DNA of 64,000 bases from Terrimonas ginsenosidimutans (GTDB lineage Bacteria > Bacteroidota > Bacteroidia > Chitinophagales > Chitinophagaceae), in contig NZ_JAKLTR010000002.1 in NCBI RefSeq assembly GCF_022012415.1, forward strand, positions 496,001-560,000, in the 5' to 3' direction. A program made the position numbers and the translations under genes. Under the pieces are notes generated by a model, which saw only the letters and a list, made by a program, of their open reading frames with translations, made no database searches and was not told the origin of the DNA. This document shows positions 8,952 through 16,413 of this stretch, piece after piece. Position 1 is the stretch's first letter; each line of letters opens with the position of its first letter.

Positions 8952-9380
8952 TCAGACCTCTTTCCGGGTAAGGTATTCAGTTGAAAGAAAGATGCTGAAG
9001 GATTCTATGATCTCGTAACAGGACGTCCATGGAGGCCAGTGAACGGGTAACTGAGGAGGGTGAAGCAGGTGGTAATGAAGCCAGAGCCGTTCATGGCCGT
9101 AAGCCAGTACTTCGATCCCATGATGCGCAAGGGGGATCGTGCAGATGGCCCAGTCCGACTTTGCTGATTCAGCGATATGTTGCGCAAGATCCTCAAGGTC
9201 CGCGACCGGATAAGCAGCGAATGCCGGATCCGGATACCTAAGTACGCGATCGCAAAGAGAATGCAGTTGAAACTGCCTTTCAAGCAACCCCGCTGTTGCA
9301 ATTTCCCCAAAAGCAACACTTTCCCCATAATTTGACAAAATGGTACAGATCGAATGCACTAAAACAGCCGTTGAACTCAT
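8952..9380 (-). CDS. Hypothetical protein, possibly a divergent CinA-like domain
   Basis: The longest frame opens at a TTG (9395), but the first ATG is at 9378-9380, giving 142 aa starting MSSTAVLVHSICTILSNYGE. The layout resembles the CinA C-terminal domain: a GEIATAGLLERQF segment where CinA has its ESCTGG motif, then LAQHIAESAKSDWAICTIPL, comparable to the eMA...d.giavTG stretch. The catalytic Ser/Cys pattern is not conserved, so nicotinamide-nucleotide amidase activity is unlikely. A more typical CinA domain is encoded at 27606-28085. The family assignment is tentative. Confidence 0.55.
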   Translation of the reverse strand: MSSTAVLVHSICTILSNYGESVAFGEIATAGLLERQFQLHSLCDRVLRYPDPAFAAYPVADLEDLAQHIAESAKSDWAICTIPLAHHGIEVLAYGHERLWLHYHLLHPPQLPVHWPPWTSCYEIIESFSIFLSTEYLTRKEV

Positions 9381-9521
9381 ACCGATTGGTATCAAAAAGA
9401 AGACCAGCTATCAGTGCCCTACAGCACAGGCTAAGAGATAAGGAGGAAATGGAGGAAGGATCTAGTCTTATTTATAAAGTAAAGCGGATACTGCTGTATA
9501 ACTGATCGGGAAAGCCGGTGG

Positions 9522-12500
9522 TCAGGCAGGTGAACCGGGAATGAATAACCGGAACAACGTATTACCCGGCCTGCTTTCCACTTTAACGGAAATATGCAGC
9601 AGTGCTGCCAGATCCTTCACGATCATTAAGCCGAGCCCGGTTACCTGCTCCGGAGGTCTGGGATCAGCATCCGCGTGCTCATTGACCCAGGTGATGAGTT
9701 CTTCAGACATTCCAATTCCTGTATCATGAATAATGAGTTCACAACCAGTAGCGGATCTTTGTGCGGTGATAGTAACAACACCACCCACTGTTACCTTCAC
9801 AGCATTATCTACCAGGTTGTGCAGGATGATGGAGAATAGCAGTTCATCTGTCTGAACATCGAGGGCAGCGCTAACATTGGAGCGCAGAGTGGTTTCACGC
9901 TCGTTGGCAAGATCCTGGAAAATGGTTAGTTTTTCCTCAAGCAACCGGGCCAGCTTCACCGTCACGATCTGACGTTGTCCTCCATTCATCTGGCTGCGGA
10001 TATACTGAAGGATATTGTTCATCAGGTGATAAAGGCGCCGGGTATGATGATAGATAGACTCGGTGAATTTACCGTAAGACTCCGGATCCAGGTTTTGAAT
10101 ATTCTGACTGATGCGCTCGAATGTGAACATCAGGTGTTTCATTGGCGCTTTAATGTCATGGCTGAACGCCGCCAGTAACTGCTGTTGCAGTTTCGTCTGC
10201 TGACGAAGGGTCTGTTCGGAAAGCGTAAGTTCTTCCAGCGCTGCCTGCAACTCTGCGGTGTTTTCTTTTATCTGCTCCTGCAACAGGATATTTTTTCTTC
10301 TGACTATCCGCAACCTCAGCCTGATGATCCCCCAGGTCAATACAGCTGCGATGATCACCAGCAGGACGAATGCAACAGGTTGCAGAAACCATGGAGCGGG
10401 CACGTGCAGCGGCATCGACCATTCAAGAAAGTTACTTTTACCAAAGCCGTTTTGTTTGCGGATACGCAAGGTAAAATCGCCTGTAGGTAGTGTTGTTAGA
10501 TTGATCGTCCGGTTATCAGGCACAGGATACCAGACAGGTTGTTCCCCTTTTTTTACCAGCGCGAAGAAGATGCGGAGATTGCTTGCGTGGCTCCAGTTGG
10601 CGGTAGAGATCCTGACAGTGAGTTGAGACATACCTCGCGGTACATTCAGCACGGATGCCAATGACACCGGTCTGTTATCAATCAGTATTTCATCCACAGT
10701 GAACGGATAGGAAGGATAGGTGCCCGCAATGGAATCAGGCATAAACGACACGACACCGTCGATGGATGGCAACGTTATGCGCCCTCCGGATAACATGCTC
10801 CCGCAAGGCTGACAGCCCCCGTTGAATTCATTTGTGTTCAAGCCCTGCTCTGTGGAATAATACTGATAATACGGATGAAGTAATCTGTCGCGGCTGTAAT
10901 TGACCAGGTCGTTTTTACTTATCTGGAAAAGACCTTTATTCGTCGGGATCCAGAAATTGCCGCCTGGATCTTCGATGATACAATGACTACTCCGCAGATA
11001 ACCCTTAGTGTCCAATGGCATCCGCCAGGCCTGCCCGTTATCAAAAAGAGAAAAGCCATCGCCATAAGTTGTTACCCATGTACGTCCTGACTTTTCCGTA
11101 TAAATGCTACGGATATACTGAGTGGGTAATGCTGTTGAAAGTAATGCAGAAGAGCCGTTCCGTTTGAGCGTATATAATCCGTGCAGGGTACCGATCCACA
11201 TGGTTGAGTCGGTCGCCTCAGCAAGACAGGTGACATGCGAGGGAAGCTCGATGATCAGCGCTGCTGTATGCAAACCATTTTTCACATTGATCCGATATAG
11301 GCCCAGTTGCGTACCGATCCAGATACTGTTATCCAATCCACGATACAGCGCGTTGACGGCCGAGCTCATTAGCAGGCTGTCCAGCACTTGCGTCGCATCA
11401 TGATTCAGGCGGAAGACCCACCGTTCTTTTTTTGTCCAGATAAAACCGTCCGCATCTTTCAGCATCGTGTATTTGTCAGATACCAGTGGCATCAACGGCC
11501 TCCGGTCTTTACTGATCTGTCCGCGATCGATGATCATGCCCTGACCAGTCAGTAGCCTTCCCGGCTGAAATTCCAGCAGCGAGTAAAAGATATTGAAACC
11601 GTGTGCCGTTTCTGCTCTGCTATTGATAAAAGGAGAAGTGATAAACCGGTATAAGCCTTCTGTTGCACTGCCTAAAAAAAGTTGCTGTGTTACCGGAGAA
11701 AGAAACGCGCAATTGATCACATGCTGATCCGCATCGAAATCATTTAAGACAAGCCGGCAGGAAAATGTATTTCCTGATTTGGTGATCTCGAAGAATTGCC
11801 GGTCGTTATACAGGATCAGATTCCGTCCATCCGTGCTGCGGAAGATCCTGAAATTGCTTTTTAATGCCCCGGTCAACCCGGATATGGAAAATTTCCGGAT
11901 GCTATCCTGCGTGAAGCCTTCAATATATCCTTCCTCTCGTAGCTGAAACAGATCATCTCCCAGTGTGAAAAAATGATCCGCGGGTAAAGCCACATTTACC
12001 TGCTGCTTCCATACCAGTTGCGTTCCTTTGTATTTTGCAATATAATTTCGCGTTAAGTCATAGTGAGCGGCTACGCTTGTAAAGAATACAACAGTATCCG
12101 TATAGAGGCCCGCTCCGCGATGCCAGGCGGGCAGGGGGTCATGCTGAGCGGTTTCATTGCGGTGGAGTGAAAGAGCCCGGAGGCGTGCCGGGTAAAAAAC
12201 GGAATCGTTAAGCACTTTTCCCCCTTCAAGCCGGACGATCTCCTGGAAGGAGTTGACCGCGTACAGTTTTTTTACCGGCCCATCATAAAGAAAATCTCCA
12301 AACCGGCTGGAATTCACCTGTATATTATGCCGCGAGAACTGTTCAAATCTTTCTCCATTGAACCTGACCAGGCCATCTTCTGTACAGAGCCAAAGATTTC
12401 CAACCTCATCCGCGGCTATTGCTTTGATGCTATTCTGAGGCAGACCGTTCTCATCTGTGTAACGTATGTGCTGGTACCTGCTGGTATCAACATCGGCAGC

Positions 12501-12599
12501 GTATGCCGAAGGGATACTTCCGTGCATAAAAGATATGACCATTATCTTCAGAAGAAGAACACGAACTGCACGATTTAAAACCGGTCTGAACGAAATCAT
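9522..12599 (-). CDS. Two-component sensor histidine kinase with beta-propeller periplasmic sensor
   Basis: A 1025-aa inner-membrane kinase. It has an N-terminal signal/anchor (LLLKIMVISFMHGSIPSAYA) and a long periplasmic part made of two-component propeller repeats (for example YTDENGLPQNSIKAIAAD, GNLWLCTEDGLVRFNG, NSIWIGTQLGLYRI). A Y_Y_Y-type Ig-like domain (about 660-745) is followed by one membrane helix (about 755-778) and a coiled-coil linker. Then comes HisKA with FSHDIKAP as H box, and HATPase with NLVDNAVKVT, HDTGIGMS and GLGLMIV. Such sensors in Bacteroidota usually monitor polysaccharides or envelope state, but here no DNA-binding domain is fused. The regulator gene lies immediately upstream, with stop and start overlapping by one base (TAATG), so the two are cognate. 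Confidence 0.92.
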   Translation of the reverse strand: MISFRPVLNRAVRVLLLKIMVISFMHGSIPSAYAADVDTSRYQHIRYTDENGLPQNSIKAIAADEVGNLWLCTEDGLVRFNGERFEQFSRHNIQVNSSRFGDFLYDGPVKKLYAVNSFQEIVRLEGGKVLNDSVFYPARLRALSLHRNETAQHDPLPAWHRGAGLYTDTVVFFTSVAAHYDLTRNYIAKYKGTQLVWKQQVNVALPADHFFTLGDDLFQLREEGYIEGFTQDSIRKFSISGLTGALKSNFRIFRSTDGRNLILYNDRQFFEITKSGNTFSCRLVLNDFDADQHVINCAFLSPVTQQLFLGSATEGLYRFITSPFINSRAETAHGFNIFYSLLEFQPGRLLTGQGMIIDRGQISKDRRPLMPLVSDKYTMLKDADGFIWTKKERWVFRLNHDATQVLDSLLMSSAVNALYRGLDNSIWIGTQLGLYRINVKNGLHTAALIIELPSHVTCLAEATDSTMWIGTLHGLYTLKRNGSSALLSTALPTQYIRSIYTEKSGRTWVTTYGDGFSLFDNGQAWRMPLDTKGYLRSSHCIIEDPGGNFWIPTNKGLFQISKNDLVNYSRDRLLHPYYQYYSTEQGLNTNEFNGGCQPCGSMLSGGRITLPSIDGVVSFMPDSIAGTYPSYPFTVDEILIDNRPVSLASVLNVPRGMSQLTVRISTANWSHASNLRIFFALVKKGEQPVWYPVPDNRTINLTTLPTGDFTLRIRKQNGFGKSNFLEWSMPLHVPAPWFLQPVAFVLLVIIAAVLTWGIIRLRLRIVRRKNILLQEQIKENTAELQAALEELTLSEQTLRQQTKLQQQLLAAFSHDIKAPMKHLMFTFERISQNIQNLDPESYGKFTESIYHHTRRLYHLMNNILQYIRSQMNGGQRQIVTVKLARLLEEKLTIFQDLANERETTLRSNVSAALDVQTDELLFSIILHNLVDNAVKVTVGGVVTITAQRSATGCELIIHDTGIGMSEELITWVNEHADADPRPPEQVTGLGLMIVKDLAALLHISVKVESRPGNTLFRLFIPGSPA

Positions 12600-13234
12600 T
12601 AACTGAGTTGTTTGATCTTTTCCGCCAATTCTATCACATTGGAAACTTTCAACTTATCGAATATACGGGCCTTGTAAGTACTGATCGTAGATAATTGAAG
12701 ATGCAATGTCTGTTTGATCTGGCTCGAGGAATAACCTTTTACCAGTAGCTGCATGACCTCGAGTTCTCTTTGTGATAGCTCTGATAATTCGTTGACTGCT
12801 GCACTGGGATCGATAAGCTTTTGCAATAATTGTTCTTTCACCGTTTCGCTTACGTACGACTCGTTATTCAGAATTTTCTGGATCGCGATTTTGATCGTTT
12901 CGGGTGGAGATTCTTTGTGCACATAGCCATTGGCTCCCGCTTTCATGTAACGCAGGGCATGAACCTTCTCTTCATAGCTGGAAAATATGAGTATGGGCAA
13001 ATGAGGAGCTCTGAGACGGGCAGCTTCGATCATGGTAGCGGATCCGCCGCCTGGAATATTGATATCCAGGATCAGCAGGTCGAACGACCGCTTCTGCAGT
13101 TCCTGGACCGCTGCGGTGAACGTTGCGCTTTCTGTAACTGAAGCGGATGGGTACATCTCCCTGATCAATAAATTGATCCCCATGCGAACGATACTGTGAT
13201 CTTCGGCAACAAGGAACTGTAAGGATGGTGACAT
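12599..13234 (-). CDS. NarL/LuxR-family response regulator
   Basis: From the ATG at 13232-13234 the protein is 211 aa; a TTG three codons upstream is less likely. The receiver domain has the acidic pair in FLVAEDH, the phospho-acceptor Asp in LLILDINIPGG (about residue 56) and the conserved Lys in YVHKESPP. A C-terminal LuxR helix-turn-helix reads LSQRELEVMQLLVKGYSSSQ. It is first in a two-gene leftward operon with the propeller kinase, with a one-base stop/start overlap. It would bind DNA as a phosphorylated dimer. Its promoter region is shared with the divergent pseudo-receiver gene and holds the palindrome at 13286-13299. Confidence 0.94.
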   Translation of the reverse strand: MSPSLQFLVAEDHSIVRMGINLLIREMYPSASVTESATFTAAVQELQKRSFDLLILDINIPGGGSATMIEAARLRAPHLPILIFSSYEEKVHALRYMKAGANGYVHKESPPETIKIAIQKILNNESYVSETVKEQLLQKLIDPSAAVNELSELSQRELEVMQLLVKGYSSSQIKQTLHLQLSTISTYKARIFDKLKVSNVIELAEKIKQLS

Positions 13235-13285
13235 TGTCCGCAATTTAGATGAGATTACTATGTGAAAAAAAATGGGGTGAATAGT

Positions 13286-13299
13286 TTGACATTTGTCAA
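13286..13299. promoter_or_regulatory. Palindromic candidate operator TTGACA-TT-TGTCAA
   Basis: Two perfect 6-bp half sites with a 2-bp spacer lie in the 169-bp divergent region between the LuxR-type regulator (ATG at 13234) and the pseudo-receiver gene (ATG at 13404). The size and position fit a binding site for a dimeric regulator, perhaps autoregulation by the adjacent one. A TAGCTTTG box at 13381-13388 may be the -7 element of the rightward promoter, although no good -33 TTG is visible. Not proven. Confidence 0.3.
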
Positions 13300-13403
13300 C
13301 AAAACGACCAGCTTTCTTTGTAGAATTAATTCTATACCCACTAAGTGATTACTTCTACTTTTCCGCCGGAATAAGCGAACTAGCTTTGTACAAACATCCA
13401 ACC

Positions 13404-13823
13404 ATGTATCAACCACCTATCCAACCCAATGCTGGTTTTCAGGCAAACGATTATTACAATCTGCATTCGTCAACCGCCGTCAGGCTTGCCCTGATCACCG
13501 ATGAGCAGCAAACCGTACAGCAGATGAGACAGATTTTAGCAGGTTCGCTTCAATCCCGGAAGTATACATTTGATCATTACGCGGACTTCAGTTCGGCCAC
13601 TACCGCTCATTCTTCCACCGGGAAGATGATCGTATTCGCCAGGATTGCGATGCCAGGTTTTTTCGATTTCTTAAAAAAAGTAGATCATTCAGGAGTCAGG
13701 ATCATTGCTCTCATCGATGATATTGCTGATGAGCTGCTGGCGGCAAGATTGCTGGAACTTGAATATGTGCTGAAACCATCCATTCAACCTGAAGCTATCC
13801 TGAGATCATTGCGATTATCATAA
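13404..13823 (+). CDS. Degenerate receiver-domain protein (no phospho-acceptor Asp)
   Basis: From the ATG at 13404 it is 139 aa. The order of motifs follows a response-regulator receiver: LALITDEQQT with the acidic pair D33/E34, IVFARIAMPG where the usual form is LLDxxMPG (R80 replaces the Asp), and EYVLKPS with the conserved Lys-Pro (K124). It therefore looks like a phosphorylation-independent pseudo-receiver without an output domain. It is divergent from the LuxR-type regulator and 15 bp upstream of a secreted-protein gene. A frame opening at 13293 exists, but its extra 37 residues are unlike a receiver and cover the promoter. The fold is inferred from the motif pattern. Confidence 0.65.
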   Translation: MYQPPIQPNAGFQANDYYNLHSSTAVRLALITDEQQTVQQMRQILAGSLQSRKYTFDHYADFSSATTAHSSTGKMIVFARIAMPGFFDFLKKVDHSGVRIIALIDDIADELLAARLLELEYVLKPSIQPEAILRSLRLS

Positions 13824-13838
13824 ACTTTCTGTTCCTGT

Positions 13839-14432
13839 ATGCAATTTATTTTTGTGCTGCTGCTTGCATTGGCCAGCAGGCATGATGACACCGGCATGCG
13901 TAAACCCGCACCGGCACCATTTACGCTGAACGTTTCTATCAGCCAGGAGGGTGCAACGGTAAAACTGCGATGGCGCGGGCCGATGAACCCGCAAGGCTGC
14001 TGTTTTACTATCGAAAGAAAATTGAATGGACGATTTTATACGATCGATTCTGTGACCGGGAGCGGTAGCCAGGACTATATCTATACTGAAAAGTATCCGT
14101 CTGCAGGCACTCATGTGTATAGGATCCGGTGTTTGCAAAAAGGGCAAACGTCTTTGAACAGTGATGAGAAGTCTATCAACATCTCAGCCGCAGACAGGTT
14201 GATCGTTTCCGGTTCACCGGGTTCCAGCAGCCTGGTCGTCTTTCACACAATCGCCGGGCAGCATGAACGGATAGTACTCTTCAATAAAAAAGACCAGGAG
14301 ATCAATAGTTACCAGGTAATCCCCGGCCGGACATTCACGACGGTCTCACTACCAGGCGTTGCGCCGGGGTTGCATTATCTCGGCCTGGTCAGACCCGGCA
14401 CTGTTATCTATTATCCCATTGTTATTGATTAG
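13839..14432 (+). CDS. Secreted protein with fibronectin III-like domain
   Basis: A 197-aa product whose first residues (MQFIFVLLLALAS) are a short export signal. Residues about 27-117 read as a fibronectin type III/Ig-like fold (VKLRWRGPMNPQG...YTIDSV...HVYRIRCLQKG). A second beta-rich half resembles the sorting-type C-terminal domains of Bacteroidota surface proteins (GRTFTTVSLPGVAPGLHYLG), but the usual terminal KxxxxK pattern is missing. It lies 15 bp after the pseudo-receiver gene and is probably co-transcribed. No catalytic motif was seen; function unknown. Confidence 0.6.
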   Translation: MQFIFVLLLALASRHDDTGMRKPAPAPFTLNVSISQEGATVKLRWRGPMNPQGCCFTIERKLNGRFYTIDSVTGSGSQDYIYTEKYPSAGTHVYRIRCLQKGQTSLNSDEKSINISAADRLIVSGSPGSSSLVVFHTIAGQHERIVLFNKKDQEINSYQVIPGRTFTTVSLPGVAPGLHYLGLVRPGTVIYYPIVID

Positions 14433-14619
14433 TATTCTTGCTATGACGGAGGTGACTGTTCTTCGAATCGGTTTGTGTTGAAGAGATCGCTGCAGTTAAT
14501 GGTAGATGCGACCCGGTTACGCAAGAAAGACCGGCATACAGAGTCTTGTACCGGCGATAAATTCCCCACAGCTCATTGGAAAAAGCGTACAGGCTTATTG
14601 ACGCGGGCCTGTTAACAGG

Positions 14620-16290
14620 TTACGAATTAGCCAGCAGGTCAAAATATTCTTCATCTTCATTCTTTCCGCCAAAACCTTTCCCAACGGTTTTGTGCGTTTC
14701 AACAAATTCGATAGACCTGATCCATTTGACCATTTTATAACCAAGCTGATTTTCTACTCTTAGCCGCAATGGCGCACCATAAAGATCAGGAAGTGGTTGA
14801 TAATTCATTTCCCAGGCGAGGATCGACCCGGGTTTGAGGCAATTGTCCAGTGTATGCGTATCGTAATATGTGCCGCCATACAATCCTTCTCCGAAGGAAT
14901 AGAACACGATGGTGGTAACGGATGAATGCGGTTTAACGAGATCTGCAAGTGCTTTTAAAGGCAGGCCACGCCATTGCGCAATCCCTGACCATCCCTGGAT
15001 ACAATGATGCATGGTGATGGTCTCATCCGATCCTAATGCTTTCAATTCATCCAGTGACAATTCAACAGGATTTTCAACCAGCCCGCCGATTTTCAATTTA
15101 TAACCGGCATAATTCTCCAGTGAAAGATCTTGCCATTCTTTAGACACCGGCATTTTACCGTTAGGCCAGAAGAAAGGAGAAATATCTTTTTTGGTAAAAT
15201 ACCGTCTTGGTTTGAGTTTATTGATTGACAGACGCCATAACGTGCCATTTAATTTTGCTTCGGCATATTGCAGCCACCTGGGGCGGCGCCAGGAGATCCA
15301 ATGTGCAGCAATGCAGGTTCCTATCAGCAAGGCGATCAATACAGCACCGATGTATAGTCCGGCCGGATCATTCGGATCATCTGTTCCCACCGTGATATGA
15401 TTCAGGTTACGCGCTAATCCTGTTGCAGCAACCATCGCCACATGAATAATGATGAAGACCAGGTAAGAGGCCATCACAAGAAAATGAACTGACCTTGCCC
15501 CCTGACGGTTACCAAATATTTTAGGGAACCAGTGAAACCTGTTTTCTATCGCAGGAGACATTGCCATGCCGGATAACATTGCGAGAGGCGGTAATACAAA
15601 GATCACTGAGAAATAAGCAAGCTGTTGTAAGGCATTATACTGATAAAACCCATTGGGCTCTACTGGCATATGAAACGTGGCGTAATGGACGAATATGCTC
15701 CAGGCATCGGGAAAGGTTTGCCAGGAAGCAGGAACGAGTCTTTTCCAATGGTCTGTGAAAAAGATGAATGAAATAAATACTAGTCCATTCACCAAAAAAA
15801 ATGGAACATGGATAAAATGCCAGCAGCGGGCTAATCCAACTGTGTGGCGATATCCCGGCAAGCCTGCAAGCGGGCTGATATATCTTGCATCGTCTTTGGC
15901 GGTCCATACCCGGTCTGCAGGAACCTTCAACGGTGTAAACCTTATCCATTCAGATCCGGGCTGGCAGCTATTGTTCCAATAAAGGCGCGGGTGATCCATC
16001 AGGATGGAAAGCCCGCTTCGCACGAGTAATATCAGGAAGAAAAAATTGATCCAGTGAGTGAATCTGACAAGTGCGGGAAAGCCGGCAGTGCCCATTGATC
16101 CGGTAGGATTCTCAGATAAAGCAGGATCAGCAGGAAGTCCCATGATCAGATACTGGATCCACGCAGCCAGGAGGGCAGATCCAATGATCACCATAAGCAG
16201 GATCACCGCTGTTGGTTTCGCTTTGATCACAAAACGTCTGTCGGGTGGAAAGGCAACCGCCTTTTCTGCTGAGGAGAATTGAGGGATCAT
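14620..16290 (-). CDS. Fusion of cytochrome b membrane domain with YedY/MsrP-like molybdopterin domain
   Basis: A 556-aa protein in two parts. Residues about 20-340 carry several membrane helices with histidines typical of a b-type cytochrome (RFTHWINFFFLILLVRSG, ARCWHFIHVPFFLVNG, MASYLVFIIIHVAMV), like formate dehydrogenase gamma/cytochrome b561 proteins. Residues about 370-530 are an oxidoreductase molybdopterin domain of the sulfite oxidase family. C430 in MHHCIQGWSGIAQWRG sits where YedY/MsrP has its Mo-coordinating Cys. In E. coli MsrP works with a separate haem membrane protein, MsrQ; here membrane haem and Moco domains are one chain. The substrate is unknown. A 12-bp palindrome (14608-14619) abuts the stop codon. 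Confidence 0.88.
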   Translation of the reverse strand: MIPQFSSAEKAVAFPPDRRFVIKAKPTAVILLMVIIGSALLAAWIQYLIMGLPADPALSENPTGSMGTAGFPALVRFTHWINFFFLILLVRSGLSILMDHPRLYWNNSCQPGSEWIRFTPLKVPADRVWTAKDDARYISPLAGLPGYRHTVGLARCWHFIHVPFFLVNGLVFISFIFFTDHWKRLVPASWQTFPDAWSIFVHYATFHMPVEPNGFYQYNALQQLAYFSVIFVLPPLAMLSGMAMSPAIENRFHWFPKIFGNRQGARSVHFLVMASYLVFIIIHVAMVAATGLARNLNHITVGTDDPNDPAGLYIGAVLIALLIGTCIAAHWISWRRPRWLQYAEAKLNGTLWRLSINKLKPRRYFTKKDISPFFWPNGKMPVSKEWQDLSLENYAGYKLKIGGLVENPVELSLDELKALGSDETITMHHCIQGWSGIAQWRGLPLKALADLVKPHSSVTTIVFYSFGEGLYGGTYYDTHTLDNCLKPGSILAWEMNYQPLPDLYGAPLRLRVENQLGYKMVKWIRSIEFVETHKTVGKGFGGKNEDEEYFDLLANS

Positions 16291-16413
16291 TGGGATATTT
16301 ATGAGTTATACAGACATATATTTTAGAACTCCGTCTTTACGATCTGACTACCGCCAATCATCCTGGCCAGAACATCAGACTTATCTTAGGATCGTTCTGG
16401 CAGGATCATATTT

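Noticed and set aside
14608-14619. CCTGTTAACAGG palindrome at the end of the cytochrome b/Moco gene
   Set aside because: Only 12 bp with no loop and no T-run; too weak to call a terminator or operator.
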